64,000 nucleotides of DNA, taken from positions 62,001 to 126,000 of the forward strand of contig NZ_FNIE01000003.1 of assembly GCF_900103985.1 (NCBI RefSeq). The letters are read 5' to 3'. This document shows positions 8,758 through 17,466 of this stretch, piece after piece. The notes below the pieces were generated by a model. That model saw nothing but the letters and a program-made list of their open reading frames with translations, had not been told where the DNA came from and did not search any database. The position numbers and the translations under genes were made by a program. This stretch comes from Actinacidiphila guanduensis. GTDB taxonomy: Bacteria; Actinomycetota; Actinomycetes; Streptomycetales; Streptomycetaceae. Numbering within the stretch: the first letter of the stretch is position 1; each line of letters opens with the position of its first letter.

Positions 8758-10179
8758 CTAAGCAACCGCGGCATCGGCGATCTGCTCCGCCGCCGGCGAC
8801 AACCGCGGAGCGACCAGCGTGGTCGCCAGCGCGAGCAGCATGAAGCCCGCGGCCACCAGCAGGCCCCGGTGGAAGCCCGCCACCAGCGCGTCGGTGGGTG
8901 AACTGCCCGCCGCCGCTTCGGCGTTCGCCTTGGACGTGGACAGCGTGCTGACGATCGCCAGGCCCAGCGCCCCGCCGACCTGGTTGAAGGCGGTCACCAC
9001 CCCCGAAGCGGCGCCCGCCTCCTCGTGCGAGACGTCGACCACCGCCGCGATCTGCGCCGGCACGGCGAGCGAGGTGATCCCCGCGCCGAAGAGCACCAGC
9101 CCCGGCAGCAGCCCGCCCGCGTACGACCCGTGCGCGCCCGCCTGCGCCAGCAGCACCAGCCCGACGACGCCGAACACCGCCCCCACCATCTGCACCGGAC
9201 GGGTGCCGAACCGCGTCACCAGCGGTGTGGCCGCTCCCGCCCCCGCGATCGCGGCGGCCCCCATCGGCAGGAACTCCACGCCCGCGTGCAGCGCGGACCC
9301 ATGCCTGACCTGCTGCAGGAAGATCGCGGTGAGGAAGAACATCGACAGGAACCCGGCCCCGTCGAGCGCGAGCGCCCCGCCCGCCGTGCTCAGCGCGCGC
9401 GACCGCAGCAGCCGCAGCGGCACCAGCGGCGCCTCGGCCCGGGACTCCACGACGACGAAGCCCGCCAGCATCACCACGCCCCCGGCCAGGCAGCCGACCA
9501 CCTCGGCCGAGGCCCAGCCGACCGGCTCGGCCCGCACCACGCCGTAGACGAGCGCGAGCAGCCCGCCGGTGCCGAGCAGCGCGCCCGGCAGGTCGAAGGA
9601 GCGGCCCTCCGCGCGCGGCGGGAAGTGCCGGACGATCAGCGGGGTCGCGGCCACCAGGGCGATCACGATCGGCACGTTGACGATGAAGACCCAGCGCCAG
9701 GTGAAGGAGTCCACCAGCACCCCGCCGGCGACCACGCCGAGCGTGCCGCCGAGGCCGGCCAGGCCGCCCCAGACGCCCATGGCGATGTTGCGCCGCCGGC
9801 CGTGCTCGAAGGTGACGGTGAGGATGGACAGCGCGGCCGGCGAGAGCAGCGCGCCGCCCAGGCCCTGCACGGCGCGGGCGGCGACGAGCAGCCCGGAGGA
9901 CTGCGCCAGGCCGCCGGCGAGCGAGGTGACGCCGAAGAGCGCGAGGCCGGCGACGAAGACGCGGCGGGCGCCGAGCAGGTCGGCCGCGCGGCCGCCGAGC
10001 AGCAGGAAGCCGCCGAAGACGAGGGTGTACCCGCTGATCACCCACTGCAGGCTGTCGGTGGAGAAGTGCAGGTCGGACTGGATGTCGGGGAGCGCAACGT
10101 TCACGATCGTCACGTCCAGGACGACGATGAACTGCGCGAGGGCCAGCACCGTGAGGGTGGCCCAGGGGCTGCGTCGCAT
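8758..10179 (-). CDS. MFS drug exporter, DHA2 (EmrB/QacA, 14-TM) family
   Basis: A 473-residue polytopic membrane protein expected to export small molecules in exchange for protons. It opens with LALAQFIVVLDVTIVNVALP, the helix-1 motif D-x-T-I-V-N-V-A-L-P diagnostic of the DHA2 family, and has LVAARAVQGLGGALLSPAAL (motif C region) and about 14 hydrophobic segments. ATG 10179 is preceded by GGAG. It is divergent from a TetR-type regulator at 10369, and the space between holds three TACGGCGTA-like palindromes. Repression by that regulator and induction by a transported compound is the usual logic. The substrate is unknown. Confidence 0.9.
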   Translation of the reverse strand: MRRSPWATLTVLALAQFIVVLDVTIVNVALPDIQSDLHFSTDSLQWVISGYTLVFGGFLLLGGRAADLLGARRVFVAGLALFGVTSLAGGLAQSSGLLVAARAVQGLGGALLSPAALSILTVTFEHGRRRNIAMGVWGGLAGLGGTLGVVAGGVLVDSFTWRWVFIVNVPIVIALVAATPLIVRHFPPRAEGRSFDLPGALLGTGGLLALVYGVVRAEPVGWASAEVVGCLAGGVVMLAGFVVVESRAEAPLVPLRLLRSRALSTAGGALALDGAGFLSMFFLTAIFLQQVRHGSALHAGVEFLPMGAAAIAGAGAATPLVTRFGTRPVQMVGAVFGVVGLVLLAQAGAHGSYAGGLLPGLVLFGAGITSLAVPAQIAAVVDVSHEEAGAASGVVTAFNQVGGALGLAIVSTLSTSKANAEAAAGSSPTDALVAGFHRGLLVAAGFMLLALATTLVAPRLSPAAEQIADAAVA

Positions 10180-10212
10180 GGAGTCTCCGCAGGTAGATGG
10201 GGTCAACCGGTG

Positions 10213-10279
10213 CATACGGCGTATGTGTACGGCGTATGCTTACGACCGACACCATACACGTGGTGTGTACGCCGTACAC
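10213..10279. promoter_or_regulatory. array of TetR-type operators between the MFS and TetR genes
   Basis: Three related palindromes are seen: CATACGGCGTATG (10213-10225), TGTACGGCGTATG (10226-10238) and GTGTACGCCGTACAC (10265-10279). The first two are directly adjacent (centres 13 bp apart); the third centre is 40 bp further. All share TACGSCGTA. Location between the divergent MFS and TetR genes strongly suggests binding sites of that TetR protein (inference). Confidence 0.7.
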
Positions 10280-10368
10280 CATCCGGCGGGTACGGCGTCC
10301 GAGCGGCCGGACCACCCGGGGCGGCTGCGTACGATGGAGGCCCCACGAGCGAGGCGGAGGACCGGACC

Positions 10369-11046
10369 ATGGCCGCGCAGAAGCGCCTGAACCGCGACGA
10401 CGTGGTCACCTCCGCGCTGGCCGTCGCCGACGCCGAGGGCCTGGACGCGGTGACGATCCGGCGGGTCGCCCAGCTGCACGGCGTCACCCCCATGGCGCTC
10501 TACCGGCACTTCCCCGACAAGGAGGGGCTGCTGGCGGCCGTCGCCGAGAAGCTGCTCGCCGAGACGCGGCTGCCCGAGCCGGACGACCGCCCCTGGCACG
10601 AGCAGTTGGGCGATGTCCTCACCGGGGTGCTCGACGCCCTGCGCGCGCACCCGAACGCGGCCGGGCTGCTGCTCTCCGACATCATGGCGAGCGACCCGGG
10701 CCTGGCCCTGGTCGAGCGGATCCTCGCGCTGCTCGCGGAGGGCGGGCACACCGTGGACGAGGCGGCGATGACGGGCAGTCAGGTCCTCGTGACCCTGGTG
10801 ACCATGGTGATCAGCGAGCCGGGCCGTGCCCTCACCGACGACCCGGAGGCGCACGAGGCGTCGGTGCGCGCCCGGCGCGCCCGCCTCCTCTCCCTCCCCC
10901 CGAGCCGCTACCCCCACGTGGTGGCGGCCGCCGACGCGCTGGCCGAGTGCACCAGCGAGGAGGCCTATTACCACCGCGGCCTCACCATGCTCCTCTCCGG
11001 CCTGCGCACTCTCCCCACCGCCCCGCACCCGTCGGTCCACGCCTGA
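10369..11046 (+). CDS. TetR-family transcriptional regulator
   Basis: A 225-residue repressor. Residues about 8-55 form the TetR helix-turn-helix (VTIRRVAQLHGVTPMALYRH), followed by FPDKEGLLAAVAEKLLAE and an all-helical C-terminal ligand and dimer domain. The HTH ending in ALYRHFPDKE and the shape of the C-terminal domain recall the tetracycline-repressor-like (TetR_C) subgroup. ATG 10369 follows GGAGG by about 8 bases. Divergent from the DHA2 exporter, with three palindromes in the gap, it most likely controls itself and the exporter. The inducer is unknown. Confidence 0.9.
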   Translation: MAAQKRLNRDDVVTSALAVADAEGLDAVTIRRVAQLHGVTPMALYRHFPDKEGLLAAVAEKLLAETRLPEPDDRPWHEQLGDVLTGVLDALRAHPNAAGLLLSDIMASDPGLALVERILALLAEGGHTVDEAAMTGSQVLVTLVTMVISEPGRALTDDPEAHEASVRARRARLLSLPPSRYPHVVAAADALAECTSEEAYYHRGLTMLLSGLRTLPTAPHPSVHA

Positions 11047-11120
11047 GCCCCTCCCCCACCCCACCGCGCCGGCGGAAATCCCCTGGCGGGCGGGCGGCGT
11101 GAGGCGGCAGGGTGGCCGTC

Positions 11121-11699
11121 ATGAGCGAGAACTACGGTGAGACCGCGCTGCCCACCCGCACCTTCGGCTGGAAGGACATGTTCGCCCGCCCCGAGGAGGA
11201 CCCCCGCAGCGACGGCGGGTTCGTCGGGGAGCGCGACACCCTCCTCGGGTATCTGAACGACCAGCGGCTCACCTTCCGGCTCAAGTGCGCCGGGCTGGAC
11301 GCCGCAGGCATGGCGCGTCGGTCGGTACCGCCCTCGACGCTCTCGCTGCTCGGCATCCTCCGCCACCTCGCCGACGTCGAGCGCTACTGGTTCCGCAAGG
11401 TGATGGCCGGCCAGGACATCCCGTGGCGGTTCCGCACCGACGAGGACCGCGACGGCGCCTTCACCGGGGCCGTGCCCGACCCCGAGGTGGTGGCCGCCGC
11501 CTGGAACGGCTGGCGCGAGGAGGTCGCCGAGGCCGACGCCCTGGTGGCCGCCGCACCCGACCTCGGCGCGGTCCACCCCGACAAGGGCGGCCCGATCACC
11601 CTGCGCGAGATCCTCGTCCACATGATCGAGGAGTACGCCCGCCACAACGGCCACGCCGACCTGCTGCGCGAGTGCGTCGACGGCCGCGTCGGCCAGTAG
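11121..11699 (+). CDS. DinB/DUF664-family protein
   Basis: A 192-residue soluble four-helix-bundle protein of the DinB (DUF664) superfamily, whose actinobacterial members include mycothiol-dependent S-transferases. Likely metal-binding histidines are H82 (ILRHLADVERYWF) and the cluster in the signature HMIEEYARHNGHADLLRE near residues 167-184. The reaction is unknown; a thiol-transfer or detoxification role is inferred from the family. I prefer ATG 11121; a GTG nine bases upstream (11112) is in frame and possible. It follows the TetR gene by 74 bases on the same strand, so read-through is possible. Confidence 0.82.
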   Translation: MSENYGETALPTRTFGWKDMFARPEEDPRSDGGFVGERDTLLGYLNDQRLTFRLKCAGLDAAGMARRSVPPSTLSLLGILRHLADVERYWFRKVMAGQDIPWRFRTDEDRDGAFTGAVPDPEVVAAAWNGWREEVAEADALVAAAPDLGAVHPDKGGPITLREILVHMIEEYARHNGHADLLRECVDGRVGQ

Positions 11700-11999
11700 C
11701 ACTCCGGCACCCACCGCCCGCAGCGCCCGTTGCGGAAGCCCAACGCCCTTTACCCGCAGGCCCCTTGGGGGCGCCCGACACCCGCCGCCCCACAGCCGCG
11801 GCCGCCCGCCCCGCGAGGCCGGACGAAACCGCCCGGTAACCATCGCGGCCGCCCGCCGTACAGAGAATTCATCCGAAGTACCTGCCACGGCCTCATCTAC
11901 GCGCGTATCTTGAGGCCGCGGCAGGTCGCCGGTGCCCCGCGCGGGGTGCGGGACTGCCGCCCCGTCAACCTCCGCACCGCACGAAGGAGATCACCCCAG
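11700..11999. other. upstream region of the secreted nuclease gene
   Basis: This is a 300-bp gap without a supported gene. The second half is locally less GC-rich (AGAGAATTCATCC near 11864) and may hold the promoter of the nuclease gene. A good ribosome binding site (GAAGGAGATCACCCC) lies at its end. I see no clear operator or hairpin. Confidence 0.4.
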
Positions 12000-14558
12000 G
12001 TGTCGCACTCCTCTGGGGCCGACCGCCCCGCGAGATCCGCAGCGCCCGAACCGACGCCGCCCTCGCCTGCCGCGGACCCGGCCCGGACGTCCAAGCGGCG
12101 CAGGCGCGTCCTGCCCATCGGCATAGCCGGTGCCCTGACCATCGCCGGAATCGGCGTGCACGCGGCCTTCGCCGCGCCCTCCGCCGACGCGGTGATCGCC
12201 GAGGTCTACGGCGGCGGCGGCAACTCCGGTGCCCAGTACACCGAGGATTTCGTCGAGATCGGCAACGCCGGCGGCGCGTCGGTGGACATGGGCGGCTACT
12301 CGGTCCAGTACCTGCCGGGCGCGCCCACCGCGAGCTCCAAGTGGCAGGTCACCCCGCTCGCGGGCACGCTCGCCGGAGGCGGCCGCTACCTGGTGGGCGA
12401 GGGCTTCGGCACGGGCGGCACCACCCCGCTGCCCGCCACCGACGCGGCCGGCGCGATCGCCCTGTCCGGCACCAGCGGCACCGTCGCCCTGGTGCAGGGC
12501 TCCGACCCGCTCACCTGCGTCACCGCCGCCGACTGCGCCGCGGACAGCCGGGTGAAGGACCTGGTGGGCTACGGCACCGCCACCGTCCACGAGGGCAGCG
12601 GCGCGGCCGCCGGGGCGAGCAACACCGCCTCCGTCGCGCGCAACGCCGCCCTGACCGACACCGACGACAACGCGGCCGACTTCACCGCCGGCGCCCCCAC
12701 CCCGCAGAACTCCGGCGGCGCCGCGGGCGGCACGGGCGGCGCGACCGACGGCGGCACCGGTGACGGCGGCGCCACCGGCGGCACGGGTGACGGCGGCAGC
12801 ACCGGCGGCACCACCCCGCCGCCCGCCACCGCGGCGATCCACGACATCCAGGGCGACACCCGGATCTCCCCGTACGAGGGCAAGCAGGTCGCCGGCGTGA
12901 CGGGCATCGTCACCGGGGTGCGCGCCTACGGCTCCTCGCAGGGCTTCTGGTTCCAGGACCCGCACCCGGACGCCGACCCGCGCACCAGCGAGGGCATCTT
13001 CGTCTACACCTCGTCCACGCCCACCGTGGCGGTCGGCGACAGCGTGTCGGTGGCCGGCACCGTCTCCGACTACTACCCGGGCGGCAAGGACGCCGGCGGC
13101 CAGTCGGTCACCGAGATCACCAAGCCGAAGGTCACCACCGTCTCCACCGGCAACCCGGTGCCCGCCCCGGTCGTCCTGGACGACCGCACGGTGCCCGACG
13201 CCTTCGCGCCCAGCGCCGGCGGCGGCTCGATCGAGAACCTGCCGCTGCGCCCGGACGAGTACGCGCTCGACCTGTACGCCTCGCTGGACGGCATGAACGT
13301 CTCGATCGGCAGCAGCCGGGTGGTCGGCGCCACCGACCCCTACTCCGAGCTGTGGGTCACGGTGAAGCCGAAGCAGAACCCGACCAAGCGCGGCGGCACC
13401 CTCTACACCGGCTACGACGCCCCCAACTCCGGGCGCCTGATGGTCCAGTCGCTGATCCCGACCGCGACCGCGCCCTTCCCGACGGCGAACGTCGGCGACA
13501 CCCTGAGCGGCACCACGACCGGCCCGCTGGACTACAACCAGTTCGCCGGCACGTACGCGTTGCAGGCCCGCACGCTCGGCACCGTCCGGAGCGGCGGCAT
13601 CACGCCCGAGGTGACGGACAAGGCGAAGCCGGACCAGGCGACGATCGCCACGTACAACGTGGAGAACCTGGCGCCGGGCAACCCGCAGTCGAAGTTCGAC
13701 GCGCTGGCCAAGGGCCTGGTGACCAACCTGCGGTCGCCCGACGTGGTGGCGCTGGAGGAGATCCAGGACAACAACGGCGCCACCGACGACGGCACGGTGG
13801 CCGCCGACCAGACGCTCACCAAGCTGGTGGCCGCGATCACCGCCGCGGGCGGCCCGCACTACCAGTGGCGCGAGATCGACCCGGTCAACGACAAGGACGG
13901 CGGCGAGCCCGGCGGCAACATCCGCCAGGCGTTCCTGTTCAACCCCGACCGGGTGGGCTTCGTGGACATCCCCGGCGGCGGCTCGACCACCGCGGTCGGC
14001 GTCACCGGCAAGGGCAGCGCCACCTCGCTGACCGCCTCACCGGGCCGGATCGCCCCGGACGACCCGGCGTGGAACGACAGCCGCAAGCCGCTGGCCGGCG
14101 AGTTCACCTTCCGCGGCAAGAAGCTGTTCGTGATCGCCAACCACTTCGACAGCAAGGGCGGCGACCAGGGCATCGACTCGGTGGACCAGCCGCCGGTGCG
14201 CAGCTCCGAGGTGCAGCGGGTGCGGCAGGCGATCATCGAGCACGACTTCGTGCAGCAGATCGAGACCGCCGACCCGAAGGCCGACGTGGTGGTCCTGGGC
14301 GACCTCAACGACTACCAGTTCTCGCCGGCGGTGACCTCGCTCACCGACAACGGGAAGACGCTGACCGACCTGGTCAACACCCTCCCCGTGGCCGAGCGCT
14401 ACTCCTACGTCTACGAGGGCAACTCCCAGGTGCTCGACCACATCCTGGTCAGCCCGGACCTGGACCGGAAGGTGGACTACGACGTGGTCCACATCAACGC
14501 CGAGTTCGCGAACCAGACGAGCGACCACGACCCGCAGGTGATCCGGCTGCGGCCGTGA
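12000..14558 (+). CDS. secreted ExeM/NucH-like endonuclease with lamin-tail domain
   Basis: An 852-residue exported protein. After a basic N-region (SKRRRRVLPIGIAGA), a signal helix ends near AAFAAPSADA. Then follow a lamin-tail (LTD) domain with VIAEVYGGGGNSGAQ (about 60-170), a Gly/Thr linker with repeated GGTGDGG units, an OB-fold-like ExeM N-terminal region (IHDIQGDTRISPYEGKQV), and an endonuclease/exonuclease/phosphatase domain from about 547 to the end. Catalytic signatures of the last include YNVEN (N553), LEEI (E586-E587), VVVLGDLND and TSDHDPQ. It probably degrades extracellular DNA or RNA using divalent metal. GTG 12000 was chosen from the GGAG site about 10 bases upstream. No LPxTG motif is present, so release into the medium is expected. 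Confidence 0.9.
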   Translation: MSHSSGADRPARSAAPEPTPPSPAADPARTSKRRRRVLPIGIAGALTIAGIGVHAAFAAPSADAVIAEVYGGGGNSGAQYTEDFVEIGNAGGASVDMGGYSVQYLPGAPTASSKWQVTPLAGTLAGGGRYLVGEGFGTGGTTPLPATDAAGAIALSGTSGTVALVQGSDPLTCVTAADCAADSRVKDLVGYGTATVHEGSGAAAGASNTASVARNAALTDTDDNAADFTAGAPTPQNSGGAAGGTGGATDGGTGDGGATGGTGDGGSTGGTTPPPATAAIHDIQGDTRISPYEGKQVAGVTGIVTGVRAYGSSQGFWFQDPHPDADPRTSEGIFVYTSSTPTVAVGDSVSVAGTVSDYYPGGKDAGGQSVTEITKPKVTTVSTGNPVPAPVVLDDRTVPDAFAPSAGGGSIENLPLRPDEYALDLYASLDGMNVSIGSSRVVGATDPYSELWVTVKPKQNPTKRGGTLYTGYDAPNSGRLMVQSLIPTATAPFPTANVGDTLSGTTTGPLDYNQFAGTYALQARTLGTVRSGGITPEVTDKAKPDQATIATYNVENLAPGNPQSKFDALAKGLVTNLRSPDVVALEEIQDNNGATDDGTVAADQTLTKLVAAITAAGGPHYQWREIDPVNDKDGGEPGGNIRQAFLFNPDRVGFVDIPGGGSTTAVGVTGKGSATSLTASPGRIAPDDPAWNDSRKPLAGEFTFRGKKLFVIANHFDSKGGDQGIDSVDQPPVRSSEVQRVRQAIIEHDFVQQIETADPKADVVVLGDLNDYQFSPAVTSLTDNGKTLTDLVNTLPVAERYSYVYEGNSQVLDHILVSPDLDRKVDYDVVHINAEFANQTSDHDPQVIRLRP

Positions 14559-14576
14559 CACCCTGACGGGACCCGG

Positions 14577-14607
14577 GCGTGGGTGCGGTGCCACCGGCAT
14601 CGCACCC
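14577..14607 (+). terminator. terminator after the secreted nuclease
   Basis: GGGTGCGGTGCC pairs with GGCATCGCACCC, apart from one G-A mismatch, around a very short loop (14581-14607). CCCGCCCTCTTTTG follows. It lies about 20 bases past the stop of the nuclease gene. Confidence 0.65.
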
Positions 14608-14629
14608 CCGCCCTCTTTTGTCCACACGA

Positions 14630-14760
14630 TCCTCACATGAAAGGTTCATGAGAGCTTTTAACCCTTATTTAGAAGGCGAGTGGTCGAGGTCACCCTTATA
14701 TCAATAAGTGATATGTCCTATTTATGGGCACCTCGGACGATATGCGGATTTGCTCTCGCC
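14630..14760. promoter_or_regulatory. AT-rich island with nested inverted repeats
   Basis: This stretch is close to half A+T, in sharp contrast to the rest of the window. It contains CATGAA-AGG-TTCATG (around 14636-14651), a direct repeat ACCCTTAT, and ATATCA-ATAAG-TGATAT (around 14697-14713). It lies between two convergent genes, which is not where their promoters should be. It could be the promoter of a short plus-strand transcript ending at the hairpin near 14863-14912. I found no convincing protein in that interval, so a small RNA or a remnant is possible. Confidence 0.45.
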
Positions 14761-14862
14761 CGCCCGGTCGTGTCACAGTCGATGGCAACGGCCGCCACCG
14801 ACCCGGGCTCGGCCGTTCCACAGGCGCCGCGGAACACCCCCCCCTGCTCCGCGGCGGTACCG

Positions 14863-14912
14863 AAGAGGCCCCTCCCGCTGTCACCCCCCCCCCGACGCGG
14901 AGGGGCTTCTTC
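14863..14912. terminator. hairpin with imperfect 13-bp arms and T-rich tail
   Basis: AAGAGGCCCCTCC near 14863 pairs with GGAGGGGCTTCTT near 14900, with one mismatch. It is followed by CCTTCCCC, and the loop contains a run of C. It could end a plus-strand transcript from the AT-rich island, or act bidirectionally as terminator for the minus-strand HATPase gene that stops at 14970. Confidence 0.55.
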
Positions 14913-14969
14913 CTTCCCCGGCCCAGGTTCCCGCCCGGCCCCGCCTCCGCCCCGGCTTCCCGCCCCGGC

Positions 14970-15518
14970 TCAGATCCGTTCGGTCACCCGCAGTTCGAAC
15001 CACGTGGTCTTGCCCGTCGGGCCGAGGTCCACGCCCCAGCGGGCGGACAGGTGGTCCACCAGGAACAGGCCCCGGCCGCTGATGTCGAGCGGGCGCACCG
15101 GCAGCAGGCAGGGCAGCGCCCGTGACGGGTCGCGCACCTCCACCCGTATCGAGCCGCGCCGCCGGTGCATGCGCAGGCCGAAGGTGCGGGCCCCGGTGTG
15201 CCGCACGGCGTTGCCCACCAGCTCCGAGACGAGCAGTTCGACGGTGTCCGCCAGGTGCGGCAGCCCCCACATCCTGACCACCGAGAGCGACAGCCGGCGG
15301 GCCTGGGCGGCCATTTCCGGCCGGGAGGTGAGGCGCACCTCGCCGGCCGCGGGATCGCCGAACGAGGCGAGGTCCCAGACCGGGGTGTCGGCAGCGGCCG
15401 GCGGAGCGGCGACCGCCGCGCCCTCTGCCTGCTGCGACTGCTCCGCGCCACCCCGAGCCACCATGCCTTCATGATGGCCGTCACAGGACCGTCCCGTGCG
15501 GTAACGCTGAGAATTCAT
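14970..15518 (-). CDS. ATP-binding (HATPase_c) anti-sigma-like regulatory protein
   Basis: A 182-residue protein with a GHKL-type ATP-binding fold related to SpoIIAB/RsbW, the kinases that sequester sigma or anti-anti-sigma factors. The N box is ELLVSELVGNAVRHT and the G1 box is DISGRGLFLVDHLS. The first 60 residues are Ala/Gln-rich and probably unstructured. Streptomycetes carry dozens of such proteins, mostly of unknown partner, and no sigma or STAS partner is adjacent. The start is uncertain: ATG 15518 (MNSQRYR) lacks a strong ribosome binding site, and ATG 15464 (MVARGG) is an alternative that keeps the whole domain. Confidence 0.8.
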   Translation of the reverse strand: MNSQRYRTGRSCDGHHEGMVARGGAEQSQQAEGAAVAAPPAAADTPVWDLASFGDPAAGEVRLTSRPEMAAQARRLSLSVVRMWGLPHLADTVELLVSELVGNAVRHTGARTFGLRMHRRRGSIRVEVRDPSRALPCLLPVRPLDISGRGLFLVDHLSARWGVDLGPTGKTTWFELRVTERI

Positions 15519-15692
15519 CAGGTTGCCCGAAAACGGCTCCGGCGGCGCCGAGTTCCGGCCACGCCCCGCGGCCCGCGCCGTGCACGCAGGGTGCACCCCT
15601 CCCGCGCCCCGGGGCCGGCGGAGCCCATCGTCCGCGCGACGGGCCCGACGCGCCGGTGCCTGTCAGCCGGAGGTCCGGCGCACTCGCACCCG

Positions 15693-16460
15693 TCAGCCGA
15701 AGACGGCCTTGCCCGGCCCCTCCGCCACGAAGCTGCGCATCCCCTCGGTACGGTCCGCGGTGGCGAACAGCCCGGCGAACAGCGAGCGTTCCAGCGCCAG
15801 GCCGCTCGCCAGGTCGGTCTCCAGGCCCGTGTCGATCGCCTCCTTGGCGGCGCGCAGTGCCTGCGCGGGGCCGCGGGCCAGCCGCTCGGCCCAGGCCCGG
15901 GCCTGCGGGTAGGCGTCCTCGGCGGGCACCACCCGGTCCACCAGGCCGATGTCGAGCGCCTCCCGCGCGCCGACCGTGCGGCCGGTGAAGATCAGGTCCT
16001 TCGCCCGCGCGGGGCCGACGAGCCGGGCGAGGCGCTGGGTGCCGCCCGCGCCCGGGATCAGCCCGAGCAGGATCTCCGGCTGGCCGAGCTGGGCGTCCTC
16101 GCCCGCGATCCGGATGTCCGCGCACAGCGCCAGCTCGCACCCGCCGCCCAGCGCGTAGCCGTTGACCGCCGCCACCACCGGCTTGGGGATGCGGGCGACA
16201 TCGGTGAGGGCGCCCTGCAAATGGTGGGAGTAGGCGGCCATGTCCTCGTAGGACATCCGCTGCATCTCCTTGATGTCCGCGCCGGCCGCGAACACCTTGG
16301 GCCCGCCCCACACGACCACGGCCCGCACGTCCGCGCGGGCCGAGACCTCGGCGGCGGCCTGCCGCAGCTTCTCCTGGAGGCCGGAGTCGATCGCGTTCAT
16401 CTTCGGCCGGTCGAGCCGGATGGTGCCGACGCCGGCGTCGACTTCGAGGATCACCGTCAT
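15693..16460 (-). CDS. enoyl-CoA hydratase/isomerase family protein
   Basis: A 255-residue crotonase-fold enzyme, probably hydrating 2-enoyl-CoA in fatty-acid or branched-chain acyl-CoA breakdown. The oxyanion-hole segment VFAAGADIKEM (near 57-67) and the helix YALGGGCELALCADIRIA are present. Both catalytic glutamates of classical enoyl-CoA hydratase are in place: E109 (GGGCEL) and E129 (LGQPEILLGLIPGAGG), favouring a hydratase over an isomerase. Length is normal. The start at ATG 16460 is sound, though its ribosome binding site is weak. It follows the L,D-transpeptidase gene by only 49 bases on the same strand, but no functional link is evident. Confidence 0.9.
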   Translation of the reverse strand: MTVILEVDAGVGTIRLDRPKMNAIDSGLQEKLRQAAAEVSARADVRAVVVWGGPKVFAAGADIKEMQRMSYEDMAAYSHHLQGALTDVARIPKPVVAAVNGYALGGGCELALCADIRIAGEDAQLGQPEILLGLIPGAGGTQRLARLVGPARAKDLIFTGRTVGAREALDIGLVDRVVPAEDAYPQARAWAERLARGPAQALRAAKEAIDTGLETDLASGLALERSLFAGLFATADRTEGMRSFVAEGPGKAVFG

Positions 16461-16509
16461 CCCGCGACCATACGACGGCGGACCGCCGCGCGGCAGGCCG
16501 CCGCCGCGG

Positions 16510-17466
16510 TCAGAGGGCCGAGCCGGCCGTCCACTGCGGCCAGGACAGGTTCCAGCCGCCCTCGCCGTTGTCCGGCGCCACCGTCTCGTCCTGCGAGCCG
16601 ACCACCTCGACCGTGTCGCCGATCATCGACTGCCGGTAGAACCAGCCGGCAGGGGTGTCCGCGCCGCCGCCCTTGCGGTCCTGGAGGCCGATGCAGCCGT
16701 GGCTGACGTTCCGGGTGCCGAAGACCCCGGGCGGCGACCAGTAGTTGCCGTGCACGAAGGTGCCCGAGCTGGTCAGCCGCATCGCGTGCGGCACGTCCGG
16801 GATGTCGTACTCCCCGCCGAAGCCCACAGTGCTGCCGTTCATCCGGGTCACCAGGTATTTCTCGGAGATCACCATGATCCCGTTGTACGTGGTGTGCTGC
16901 GGCGAGCCGGCCGAGACCGGCAGCACCCGCAGCAGCCGGCCGCCGCGGGTGACGGTCATGGTGTGCGCGGCGGCATCGACCAGGCTGCGCTGGTCGCGGC
17001 CGACGGTGAAGGAGACGTCCTTGGACTGGGTGCCGCGCACGCCCGGCGCGCCCTGCACCCCGCGCAGCCGCAGGTGCAGGGTGACCACGGTGCCCGGCCG
17101 CCAGAACGCCGCGGGCCGCAGGTCCAGCCGCTGGTCGCCGAACCAGTGGCCGACCACCTCCACGGGCGGGCTGCTGGTGACCGTGATGGCCCGCTCGACG
17201 GCCGCCCGGGCGGTGATCGGCCGGGTGAAGTCCAGCGAGACGATGGCCCCGGTGCCGACCGTGGAGCCCTTCTCCGGGGAGAAGACGCCGATGAATGTCG
17301 GCTGCGGCCGGGCGGACCCGGCGGCCCCGGCCCGGTCCGGCTTGCCGTCGGCGCCGCCGCCCGGGCCGCACCCCGCGGTGCCGACCGCCACGGCGGCGAG
17401 CACCGCGGCCAGCACCGCGCCCGTCCGGGTTCCCGCGCGCAGCGCGCGCCTGAGCACTCCTGTCAC
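16510..17466 (-). CDS. L,D-transpeptidase lipoprotein (YkuD with Ig-like domain)
   Basis: A 318-residue cell-envelope enzyme that makes 3-3 cross-links in peptidoglycan. The N-terminal signal ends in a lipobox-like VGTAGC, so it is probably a lipoprotein. An Ig-like domain follows (FIGVFSPEKGSTVGTGAIVS onward), then the YkuD catalytic domain with FVHGNYW and RNVSHGCIGL; the catalytic cysteine is C258 and its SHGC histidine is H256. This is the domain order of actinobacterial Ldt enzymes. The likely start is GTG 17466; its ribosome binding site is poor, but no better in-frame start precedes the signal peptide. Confidence 0.92.
   Translation of the reverse strand: MTGVLRRALRAGTRTGAVLAAVLAAVAVGTAGCGPGGGADGKPDRAGAAGSARPQPTFIGVFSPEKGSTVGTGAIVSLDFTRPITARAAVERAITVTSSPPVEVVGHWFGDQRLDLRPAAFWRPGTVVTLHLRLRGVQGAPGVRGTQSKDVSFTVGRDQRSLVDAAAHTMTVTRGGRLLRVLPVSAGSPQHTTYNGIMVISEKYLVTRMNGSTVGFGGEYDIPDVPHAMRLTSSGTFVHGNYWSPPGVFGTRNVSHGCIGLQDRKGGGADTPAGWFYRQSMIGDTVEVVGSQDETVAPDNGEGGWNLSWPQWTAGSAL

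Noticed and set aside
14724..15125. Plus-strand open frame after the AT-rich island
   Set aside because: The sequence is Pro/Arg-rich with poor codon use and overlaps the end of the HATPase gene; no ribosome binding site. A small RNA remains possible.
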